From Lepas anatifera (Eukaryota > Arthropoda > Thecostraca > Lepadidae): 64,000 nucleotides of DNA. Positions 11,301-23,300 of this stretch are shown one piece after another (position 1 is the first letter of the stretch; the number at the start of each line of letters is the position of its first letter). Under the pieces are notes generated by a model. It ran no database searches. It was not told the DNA's origin and worked only from the letters and a program-made list of their open reading frames with translations. Location: the NCBI GenBank assembly GCA_034440635.1, contig JAOTON010000767.1, positions 1,178,001-1,242,000 of the forward strand, written 5' to 3'. The translations under genes and the position numbers were made by a program.

Positions 11301-14300
11301 GGCAGGGCAGGGAGGTACTGTAACGATGCAGGGTAGCTACTGCGGCAGGGCAGTGGAGCTCCTGCAACAGGGCAGGGAGCTCCTGCAACAGGGCAGGGGA
11401 GCTCCTGCAACAGGGCAGGGGAGCTACTTTGGCAGTGCAGGGGAGCTCCTGCGGCAGGGCAGGGAGCTACTGCAACAGGGCAGGGGAGCTACTGCGGCAG
11501 GGCAGTGGAGCTCCTGCAACAAGGCAGGGAGCTCCTGCAATAGGGCAGGGGAGCTCCTGCAACAGGGCAGGGGAGCTCCTGCAACAGGGCAGGGAGCTAC
11601 TGCGACAGTGCAGGGGAACACCTGCAACAGGGCAGTGGAGCTCCTGCAACAGGGCAGGGGAGCTACTTTGGCAGGGCAGGGGAGCTCCTGCAACAGGGCA
11701 GGGGAGCTCCTGCAATAGGGCAGGGAGCTCCTGCAACAGGGCAGGGAGCTACTGCGGCAGGGCAGGGGAGCTACTGCAACAAGGCAGGGGAGCTACTGCG
11801 GCAGGGCAGTGGAGCTCCTGCAACAGGGCAGGGGAGCTCCTGCAACAGGGTAGGGGAGCTACTGCGGCAGGGCAGTGGAGCTCCTGCAACAGGGCAGGGG
11901 AGCTCCTGCAACAGGGCAGGGAGCTACTGCGGCAGGGCAGGGGAACACCTGCAACAGGGCAGTGGAGCTCCTGCAACAGGGCAGGGGAGCTACTTTGGCA
12001 GGGCAGGGAGCTCCTGCAACAGGGCAGGGAGCTCCTGCAATAGGGCAGGGGAGCTCCTGCAACAGGGCAGGGAGCTACTGCGGCAGGGCAGGGAGCTACT
12101 GTAACAATGCAGGGGAGCTCCTGCAACAGGGCAGGGAGCTCCTGCAACAGGGCAGGGGAGCTCCTGCAATAGGGCAGGGAGCTCCTGCAACAGGGCAGGG
12201 GAGCTACTTTGGCAGTGCAGGGGAGCTCCTGCAACAGGGCAGGGGAGCTCCTGCAACAGGGCAGGGAGCTCCTGCAACAGGGCAGGGGAGCTACTGCGGC
12301 AGGGCAGGGAGCTACTGTAACAAGGCAGGGGAGCTCCTGCAACAGGGCAGGGGAGCTCCTGCGGCAGGGCAGGAGAACTACTGCGGCAGGGCAGGGGAGC
12401 ACCTGCAACAGGGCAGGGGAGCTACTGCGGCAGGGCAGGGAGCTACTGTAACAATGCAGGGGAGCTCCTGCAACAGGGCAGGGGAGCTCCTGCGGCAGGG
12501 CAGGAGAACTACTGCGGCAGTGCAGGGAGCACCTGCAACAGGGCAGGGGAGCTACTGCAACAGGGCAGGGAGCTACTGCGGCAGGGCAGTGGAGCTCCTG
12601 CAACAGGGCAGGGAGCTCCTGCAACAGGGCAGGGGAGCTCCTGCAACAGGGCAGGGGAGCTACTGCGGCAGGGCAGGAGAACTACTGCGGCAGTGCAGGG
12701 GAGCACCTGCAACAGGGCAGGGGAGCTACTGCAACAGGGCAGGGAGCTACTGCGGCACGGCAGGGGAGCACCTGCAACAGGGCAGTGGAGCTCCTGCAAC
12801 AGGGCAGGGAGCTACTGCGGCAGGGCAGGGGAGCTACTGCAACAGGGCAGGGGAGCTACTGCAACAGGGCAGGGAGCTACTGTAACAAGGCAGGGTAGCT
12901 ACTGCAACAGGGCAGGGAGCTACTGCGGCAGTGCAGGGGAGCTACTGCAACAGGGCAGGGGAGCTACTGCGGCAGGGCAGTGGAGCTCCTGCAACAGGGC
13001 AGGGAGCTCCTGCAACAGGGCAGGGGAGCTACTGCGGCAGGGCAGGGAGCTACTGCAACAGGGTAGGGGAGCTACTGCAACAGGGCAGGAGAACTACTGC
13101 GGCAGGCAGGGAGCACCTGCAACAGGGCAGGGAGCTACTGCAACAGGGCAGGGGAGCTCCTGCAACAGGGCAGGGGAGCTACTGCGCACTGCAGGGAGCA
13201 CCTGCAACAGGGCAGTGGAGCTCCTGCAACAGGGCAGGGGAGCTACTGCGGCAGTGCAGGGGAGCTACTGCAACAGGGCAGGGAGATACTGCAACAGGGC
13301 AGGGAGCCACTGTAACAATGCAGGGGTAGCTACTGCAACAGGGCAGGGAGCCTACTGCGGCGGGGCAGGGTAGTTCAAGGCTTTTGTTGTTTTAGACAGA
13401 GCTCTATATTTAGGCCTTTTGCTCGAGCTTCAGTACAACTGATCCTTTTGGACATGGGGAGGTAGCCAAAAGTGGGAGGCGCTTTGTCCGTCCACATGTT
13501 CTAGAACTGGGCGAGGCAGGCACCTGGCTTGTCCTGATGGCTCTGCCTTCAGTCTCTAGGGCTCAGTGGGCCGGCGGACCCTTAGAAGCGCTTAAGATTA
13601 ATAACCGTCAGACTTTTGGTGCGATATCAACGACTATTTTTTCCTAGATGTTTTTGTGGGGAACTAAAACGATTTCTGGGACTGGTGCTGTTATTTCAAG
13701 TTTATTCGAAGTTTTTAAGCTGCTGGAATATATTTCCGCAAACAGCAATGACTTTGGTAGGAGTGCTACCCATACCTGACTGGCTAATGCTCAGAATGGC
13801 GTTAAAACATGCATATCCATGTTTGCAGACCGCCATTGTATGATATCAAAGTGCATAAGGTGAATGTTTCATGCTTTGCGTCATGAATAAACATTCATGA
13901 GCAAAGACACTAATTTAGTCGATGGCCTCACTGAGAAACGCTGTCTGCGGACCCCGTCCTAGACAGGTTTTGCCCGCATTTTTACTATATTTACAATACT
14001 TGTACGATTGTCATCGTGTTCTACGTTCAATTGTTAAATTGTTGGCGCCCAGACAGAACAAAGATTTCCGAAGTCAGAAAATCCTTATTATAAGCGCTTT
14101 GTGAGGGTCTGCTAGCCCACTGCGTGTGCAGCCTCAGTCACAAATCCCGGGGGGCTTTAAGCCTGCGAAGAGAAGGCACACCAACGCTGAATACACATGT
14201 CCACTGCATCTGGAACGAAACAGAGACTGGCACCTTCAGAGGGCAGTGAGGGCCAGTCTCTCCCCTCTCCCCGTTGGGTATCGGCGCCCCCACATTGGGC

Positions 14301-17300
14301 CCCAGCCCCCCTCTGAAACGTCGCCTCCCATCCCTCCCTGCCAGGACTTTAGGGGCGGCGCCCCACAGCATCATCTGGTGCCTCCCTGATGGGCCGTGCC
14401 TCCAGAAAGTGGTGGTTACCCTGTGCCTGTCCTGCCCCCACCCGGGGGAGAGCCTGTGTCCGCCGCTGGCTATCCTGTGCCTGTCCTGCCCCCACCTGGG
14501 GAGAGCCTGTGTGCGCCGCTGGACAGCAGAAGCCTGCCCCGCTGGCGCTGCCGCGTGTGGGCCGCGGCACCAGATGGGTGGCTGCGATTGTGGATCGTCG
14601 GTGAGTCACACAGGTGTCGCTTACAAGCCGGCGGGGGCGCATGAATGGCGTGACGGTGTCGAAATCGATGGCGGTGGGGGTCGCGCACCGGGCCACGCTG
14701 CCTGAGAGCGCGCTCTTCAATGGGCGCCGCCGATGCGTCACCTTGGTGAAGCATGCGCTCTGATTGCGGGAGGTGTACAGTGTACACCTGTTTCTTACGT
14801 GTGACGCCCGCAGCCGTGCTGTCACCGTAGGAAGGGCTTCTCAAGGCTTATCATCGGATCGCTCTAGAAAGTATTAGCAGAGTACTGCTCCTTCATTCAA
14901 CTTAGAAATTTGTGTTCAATTTTGTTCTGGGGTTATATAGTGATGCCGAAGAGATGTGCTGGGAGTTGCAGAATTCACTGAATAGATATGTTAACCGCGG
15001 GGTGGACTCTGCTCGAAACTATCGTTGTGTGCCACACGCTACCACTTCTCACACCTCTGCCACTGTTCAAAAATATTTTAAAGATGACATTTTCGCCCTC
15101 TGAATCTTCGTCCAGAAAGCAAAATATTGACATCAGTTCAAATGCTACAATTTGATAAAATGCTAGATAGAATCAAGAATGTTTCAAGCTAAAAAGAAAC
15201 GCCACATTTACCGGTGGGTGCCTTCCTATGTTTTTATGCTAGTAAAAGTGCCCCATTAAGGCATTAGTAGGGATTTTGCGAATTGCACGCCTGTCATAAA
15301 GTCAGTGGACAGTACAACACAGACGCTGGTGACGTTATCAGGGCCAACAGACCTTGTCTATTTGTCTATGCACTGCTTTAACTGTTCGTAAATACTTACC
15401 CTGTTGCATCGAGTTGCATTGACGGTGTTGATTCATTAGAAAAAAGTTTATGTGATTGCCACCTAATTTAGATCTTACCCCGTACTTACCCGATGTTTCC
15501 TCGACAGGCTCAAGCTTATCCACTTGTGCAACATAAACATCAATCTAATTCCAGCATGTATCCCAAAATATTACCAAATCGACAATGCTGAAAATCATTC
15601 GCTATATTCACAGCCAGAACTATCCTAATTCTCCGAACACTTCCTCCAGCAGCTCGTGGGTCTGTGCGGATATCCGATCCGTAGCATCCCACTTGGGAGC
15701 TTAAAACGACATTGATAGTCGCAGATAAGCCTTCCCTGACGACGGCTTTCACGCGAAATTCACCTCAATGAGCTGTGTGTGAGAATATGTTCTGAAAAAA
15801 TTCCTTAAAGTTGAACCTTTTGTCTTTTGGGGTTTGTATTTTTATGAATCAAATGAAGGAGGGAAGTAACTGGATGCCTTAACGCCTCTTTGTAGGAGAT
15901 AAACTCAACATCTGTCATTTTTTTCAGAACTAGTATTGAATCAGCTTAAAAGTTGTTTCCGGGATTTAGTTTCTGGTAAGGTATAAAAGGTATTTTCCGG
16001 ATATTTCGAATCATTTTGGTGATTCTTTTTCAACAGATGGTGCAATACTGTGATATCAAAACAGTGTTCTACCATCTGTTGTAAAAGAAGCATCAAATAG
16101 ATTTGAAATATCGGAGATGACCTCTTTATACCTTACCAGAAACTAAATCCCGGAAAAACAAAACTTGACAAAACATCTATATCCAGTAGCGTGCTCTGAA
16201 CTTAGAGTGATTTAAATATCAAGCGTGTGAAACTGATATAGTCTCTCCAGTGCATAGATTAAATTATTTCCGCTGTAGCTTTTGCCATGGATTAGATTTT
16301 TGACACCCGTCTGAATGTGCTGACCTCTCCGCATCAGTTTTTTTTACATGTATTCTTCCCCCCGATGGGTCCTAAGCCGCAGCTGTCCGTAGTGGATCCT
16401 TGGCTGGACCAGCTTCTATTTTCGGTACATGCGACGCGCGGTTGGCCGCCCTTTCTGACCATTTGTCTCTTCTCTCCCCCTCTGCTCTCGCTCTCTCTCG
16501 CCCCGCCCGACTTCTTCCTTACGCGGTGAGTGTTTGCTCTGGACCGGCGCGCCCTCTGCGGGGCCGGCGCCTGCGGCCGCACCTCCCGCAGTGCTGCACG
16601 GGCCTTGTCTGCATACGTCTGATTCTGTAGCTGTTCTCTGCTCGCTCTGGCCCGCTCCGTGGAGGATGGCACTGCACCTGTCTGCGCGTGCTTGGGTCGG
16701 CTGGCATGTGTGGTGTTGGCTGCAGGAGTACTGGGTGGTTGGTTGGGTATGACACAGAACGAGGCTGGGGCGAGTGGCGGGTAAATCCGGCCTCCTTGGG
16801 CGTTACAGCCGCTCGCCTGTACCGCTACCGGGCGTAGTTTTCTGTTCCCGACAAGCCTCAAAAGTGCCGTTTTTCATTATCCTGGCTGTTTTTTTTGTAT
16901 TGAACTGTTTTGCTGAGTTACTGACAGTAAGTGTTGAAATCGCGATCCCGGTCAGTTGCTGCGTTCATGCCCGGCTGTGTGGGGAGGGGGTGGGGGTCCG
17001 ACCGACCGGTGACCGCTCTCGTGCCGCCGCTGGATTGGAGCCGGCGGCTATTTTTGCGGCCGCCCGATGACGCCGCCCACGCGCCGCCGCCGTCCGCTCA
17101 GTTCCGCCGGAAGCGGCTCGTTAGTGCACCCCCAGCCCGGCCCGAAGGGGTGGCTGCGTGCCGGCTCCCCGCCGCGCCCGCGGCCGCTGATTAAAGTACA
17201 GCTATGTCTATTACAGACACCAGTTCAGTCAGGGGAGACCCCAGCACGGACATTTCTGTTTTAAGCTTCCCCCTCTTAGCACTCTCTGAAGGGCATGTAC

Positions 17301-20300
17301 CACGCCATGCGTCGCTTAGTGGGGGCAGTAGGAAGGAGAAGACGTGCCATTCATCGAAAACAGGAGTCGTTGCTTATGACCGAAGCCTGCTTACCTCCTC
17401 CAATAGTTTCCCGTATGCGGTAAACGTTTCTTGTGGTTACATTGATACAGGCGGACGCTGCAAAAATTCATTCATTCACGTTAGTTTTAGCGCCGTACTC
17501 TTTCGTCGGTGTGAGTTGTTGGAGGAGGTTGGAGGGGCTGTAGCTTCGGAAGCTCTAGGAAGGAGCTTTTCTGTTTTTCTGAAGTCATTGAATATGGCAT
17601 GTCTTTTCTTCGCGCTCAACGTGGACAGGTTGTGAACTGCCAGCAATACCACATTGGGATTTCATTAAGCTTTGTCAAAGCCAGGAAAATTATATTTACT
17701 ATGTTGACCACCTAAATTCTGACTGTGCAAGGTCTGTTGAAATTATTTGAAAATGAAATGTGACTTGACATCGCCACGATAGAATCAGAACGCGCCAGGT
17801 ATTTATGGGAGGGACGGAAACGCGTCAGCGGTGTTTGCTTAAGGTTCGCCGGTCGACTCGGCAGCGTGGGTCAAGGCTCATTGAAATGCCTTCGAAAAAA
17901 GAAAGCCCGAATCAGAAAGTGGCTGCTACTTCATGCTCTGAGCTTTTTCAGCCTGTTTCGGAAAGGGCCATTGAGTTAAGCACAGGATCTGGTAGGTGCC
18001 GTGCATCGCCCGTAGTGCCTCCATTGAGGGTCCATAGTGTCATCGCGGTGTCATGCGCAATTCCGTGATGACCGGTTTGTCCGTAGGTCGTCGCTTAGGA
18101 CTTTGGAACTCACGAAAATGAAAACAACTACCTAAATATCTTTGAAAACCATGGATATCTTTCCGTGTACGATTCTTACAAACGAAAACGGGTAAATGCT
18201 GAATGATCGCCCTCTCTGTTCCATATATTGGTTGCCAGCCATGAGATGCTTGCCTTTTTCTCAGGCTAAGCTCATGTCTACGTCTGTGCTCCGGACTTTG
18301 ACCAGCGCCGGGGTGGGATCACGTGACGTGCGCTAAGGCAGCCCCATTCCATTTCTTCGCCGTCAGAACTTGGTTTCCATTCGCCAGGCCGTCTCCCCCG
18401 TGCTTGTCCACAGCAGGCCGTCGGGGCGGCTGGGGCTGCCGTGCCCTGTCCGCGCCGCCGCGGGGGCGGGGGCGGGGGCGGGTGCTGACGGCCACCATCG
18501 ACCGGGCGGCCGCCCCCGCAGCCGGCGGCTGGCCGCGAGGTCAGCGGCGCCTCTGGCGCGTCCACCTCAGCCCGGCGACAGCAGCGGTACACTGGTGGAC
18601 GGACACTGCCGCCGCAGAGCGGGTCCGGCAGCGCCTCCAGCGCGTCCACCTCAGCCCGGCGACAGCAGCGGTACACTGGTGGACGGACACTGCCGCCGCA
18701 GAGCGGGTCCGGCGGCGCCCTGCCAGGCTGGTGCCTCTGGGCTGCAGCACGGGGTCCCAAGATGGCGACGGCTGCCTGACGCTGCCTGACGCTGCCTGAC
18801 GCTGCCTGACGCCCGGCAGAACCAGTTGTGTCAGCCCCAGCCGGCCGATCCGCGCCAATGAAACACGCCATGTCGTGCACATGGTCCTAGCACCGCAATC
18901 TGGCTGTTTTGCTCTGAGAAGAATGAAGTGTCTCATCGGAAGGGAAGCTTCCAGCCACATTCTTGCCTTGAGCACGAGCCATCGGCCAGCGGGATGTCGA
19001 GGGAGGGGTACGGGCGCTGAAATGGCGCCTTTTTGGGACAAAAATTTTATCCAAGGTATATCAGGTTTTGACTAAGTGCTTGATTCCACTCTTTTCGCCT
19101 AAAAGCTGGATTTGGTGTAATTTTGCGTGAAAGGGAAACCCTTTCGGTGAAAAAGTAGCTGGACGAAAGGAATGTCCTTTCTTCTTTTGCTAGTGATAGC
19201 GTGCCTACTTGGGCATACGTGGGTGTCTGACAATTGCATAGATCCGGGTCTTTAGGCTAAAACGGTAATTGCTTTTTTAAACCATTGTAATTTTCACGTC
19301 ATCATCCCAAGTTTGAGCCACCGCATGGCAGGAACCTAAAGAGAGCGGCACACCTCAGCTGATTACGGGCGTCTGTCACATGGTTTAAGGTCCTGGCAGA
19401 TTCGGCTTGGTCGTCCGAACGTGGTCTGAAGAGCCGGCAGAATGGCGGCATTTCTCTCAGGGATCTGAGAGAGGGGTCTTATTAGTGAATTACTGGTCTA
19501 AGTAGTGTAGGGGGTTCGTCTCGGGAGATGGTAGTCCATCTATCGTATGTTTATTGGCAGGAGATGCCAGATGAAATTGTAGGTTGCGTTCCGTCCCGGT
19601 GCAACTAAAGGAGTTTTCCAGAGAAATGATCTTCGTACCCAAGTTCGTGATTTTCCCCACTTCAGTGTGACCCTCTTTTTAGGAACGTTTTGACTGGGGT
19701 AGCTGGGTAGAGGCGGTGGACGGGGGGCCCGCCGACGTGGTGGCGAGGCTTCGGGTTTTCTTAGTTGTGTGTGGTCGTGTGCATGGTGCTGCAGACTTAC
19801 TCCCGCCCCGCTAATGTCCCTCCTGGCATAGGCGGATCCAGGGGAAGGGGCAATAGGGGCACTTAATCTCCCCCGATCGACTTCGGCGCTCCTTGAAATG
19901 GTCGCGGCGCCCCCTGAAATATTGCTTTCTACCCCCTCCCCCTGAAATGTAGATTTCCACCCCCCCACCCCCCACCCCTCCGCCTCCTCCGGGATGTGAG
20001 TATCGATGCCACCATGATAGGATTCGGCGCACTTCTGATAGGTTTTGCCGCCCAAAAGTGGCGCCTCCTGGTGCGGATGGTGCCCTCTGCCCTGTCACCA
20101 TGTGCCCCTTTCCCATCGTCACACCTGGATCTGCCTATGCCTCCTGGGATGGCTTTGGCTAAGGTGTGATGGCAAGAGAACGAGTTTTTTTCAGTATCGG
20201 GCTTCTTTTTCATTTCGACGGCTTTGTAGCACTAGGCTTCGCACGTTGGCGTGTGTGATGATTTTTAGAGGACGTATGGATGATTGAGGCAGGCACGGAC

Positions 20301-23300
20301 CTGGCATGTGCGCTTTCAACAGCACGGTTTCAGGCTCCAGCGTGTGACGTCACTGCTGCTAACGGATTCGAGCTGGTTTGGTCATGGACAGTGCCTATGG
20401 TCACAGTCTTATGTGTGGTGCAATGTGATCTGTGAGGAATCGTATAATTTTGTGGGAATTTGTTGATATTTTGGAGATTTGCACTAACCGTCCGCACTCG
20501 CCTTGCGTGAAGGGGTCGAATCGTGTCGTGCGAACGTCACACACTGCCCTGTGAACAAAACGACGGACATCATTCCATGCACGATGATATCTGCAAGTTT
20601 TGATTCATACTTTCTAGGATTGAGTTATTTTCGAATTGAAATATACCTACTTTATTTGAATTTGACCAGTTTAGATTCGAGTTTGATCTTCTTTAATTTG
20701 ACGCAAATAGGTGCTGCTCTTCCCTCTCCCACCCCCTGGTGGGTACTGGTGTCTGAATGGCGCGTATGCCCCAAACAGACCTGGATGGCCGTCTCCTACC
20801 TATCCCATCGTCCGCGGGATGAAACGGTAGCGAGGAAGGCTGTCTTCCTGGAGTCAACGGCCCAGGGCTGCTCTCAGTGAGAATACCGGCCTTTTGAGAC
20901 TGCATTCGTTAGAAGCGTTACCGCGATCCCTGCTTTGACGGGTGGGGGGTGTCATCAGTAATGCAATCACCCGCGGACTGTCGCCGCGGCCTGCGTCTGG
21001 GCAGCTGGTAGGCGCAGGCGGCGCTGTAACGGCCGCCACGGACCCCCGCAGGTCTGTCGGACTCCGAAACGCCGCCCTACGAAACGGCTGGTGCGCCGCC
21101 GCCGCCGGTGCCGCCCCACGACCCGCCGCCGCCCCGGCCGCCGCCGCCCCCGCCCCCGCTGCCGCTCACCTCGTCAGCAGACCTCGGCGACAACGACGTC
21201 TTCATGGTGAGCGTCCACTGGTTCGTCCCCGCAACTGGCTGCTGCCTCGGTTGTGTTCTCCTAACGGACAGTTGTGTCGGCGGTGGTATCCTGGCTGTTA
21301 GTGGTGTCGTCTGTGGTCTTTTAAATGGTGTTTATACTGCCTGTCTTTTCCTAACTGGTGGTGGTGTCTGTGGTCTTCTGATTGGTGGTTATGCTGTGTG
21401 TCTTTTCCTAACCGGTGGTGTTGTCTGTGTTCTCTTAAATAGTGTTTATGCTGCCTGTCTTTTTCTAACCGGTGGTGGTGCCTGTGGTCATGTGACTGTT
21501 TTTATGCTGTCTGCTTTGCCTAACTGCCGGTGTCTATGGTCTTCTGACTGGTGGTGGTGGTGGTGATATCGCTTGCGTCATAACTGCTAGTGTCTATGGC
21601 TTCTGACTAGTGGTGGTGTCTATGGTCTTTTGACTGGTGGTGGTGGTGATATCGGTTGCGTCCTAACTGCTGGTGTCTATGGTCTTCTGACTGGTGGTGG
21701 TGGTGGTGATATCGGTTGTGTCCTAACTGCTGGTGTCTGTGGTCTTCTGACTAGTGGTGGTGATGCCGGTTGCGTCCTAACTGATTGTAGAGCGCATCAT
21801 GGTTGGATTGGAAGTCGTATTTGGCAGATTTGGTGTAACCCGGATTGAGTTTGGATTGGTAATCATGGTGTGCAGGTGGGTCGGCCTGGTTTTGTCGGGA
21901 GACATGGCATGCAAATCGGTTCGGATCATCATTTTCGCCATTTACTGAGATGTGCAGATTTTGTCTGAAGTGGCGGTTGTCTACGGTGTCTTACTTGAAA
22001 GTTGTGTCTTGTTTGTGCTGTTGACTGTCAGTTTTGTTGTCTGCGGTCTCCTAACTGACATCCTGTGTCCTAACTGAAACCAACTTTAACTGACAAGTGT
22101 GTTCTAATTTTCAGCTCCACGCATAACCGTAGCAGCTGACGCGACCTAAAACTCCACCCATATTTTTCGGTTCTGTCTTTGTGTCCAAACGGACAACTGT
22201 GTCTTCTGTGTGTTATTGGTGGTTGTGTCGGCGTGTCCTTCCTGGCAGGTAATTTGTCTGTGTGCGTCCAATTGTCCTTAGCATAGGCACATCGAATTCA
22301 AAAAAGGTGTTTCCAGACATGGTAATGCTATTTTTACATTCACTGGTCCAAAAATTTTCGTTCAGGTCCTTCATCGACATCATATGCGCTCTGGATCTAA
22401 TAGTCCAGTTAGCTTTTGTGGCTTCTCTGTCTCTAAATTCGTATTTTGGGCTGGACCCAGTCAGGACCTTCTTTGGTCCCTCCGGGACCACGTCAGACTT
22501 GCCGAAGCTAGGACCAAAAATTCGAACCAGTAACCCCTCGAGTAACTTCCATCCTGACTTTTACGCCTTCCATCCTGACTTTTACGCCTTTAGCAGTTCA
22601 GTTAAAAGTACGTCTTCCCTGTACAACGTTACCGGCTGGATTTGTGCTATTTTTGCGTGATTTGCCTTTTGGAAACGAGCAACGTATCTCTCAGCCTCTG
22701 TTTTGATAGCGCGGCCTTGTTTCTAGCTGCGCTGTGGGGTAGCGCCGGCAGCGGCGGCGGCCTGCGGGTTGGAGTGTCCAGACCGCGCCGAGGAAGCCGA
22801 GCGCGGTACTGTCTAACGCTGAACTGACAGCGGCCGCTGATTGGTTCGAGACAAAGTGGCACCTCCACTTTTCAGACAGCTGATGGAAAACAGCTGTTGG
22901 GAGTGATAGCATTTATCATCTGTCGGCTGCGGCGGCCCGCCACGCCTACGATATCGACCGCGCTGGGGAGAGCATGCCGGAAATAGATCTCTGGCCGTCG
23001 GCGGAATATAATATTTAAGCGGTTGCCACACTAGGCTGCGCGACAGCCAACTGTAGTATCCGCCCACGCTCGCCCAGAAAATAAATCTGGGAAGAAGCAC
23101 CCCGCTGATAGAATGCCACGGTGCGCTACGCCCACCATATTCTGATTTTTTGTACAGAAAGAAGCATGCGTTGTTTTTGTTAGGCATTTTCGTGGTGGGA
23201 TATAATTATTTGGGAGAGGTATTGTTAATGACGTGCCCAGCGGACATCCAGCGGTCACCGTGGCCTATGGACACTGATCTGTGGACTCTGTGACCTGTGG

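Noticed and set aside
10052..12885. Open frames of up to about 340 codons on both strands in 10,052-12,885
   Set aside because: Pure translations of the 21-23-bp minisatellite. Several frames on both strands are open at once and none has a non-repeat domain.
16334..16861. Minus-strand 175-codon frame
   Set aside because: Low-complexity Arg/Ala/Pro-rich translation of a GC-rich patch, with overlapping open frames on the other strand.
18278..19041. Frames of 140-200 codons on both strands around the 84-bp duplication
   Set aside because: Open on both strands because of GC richness and the in-phase duplication. No domain recognised.
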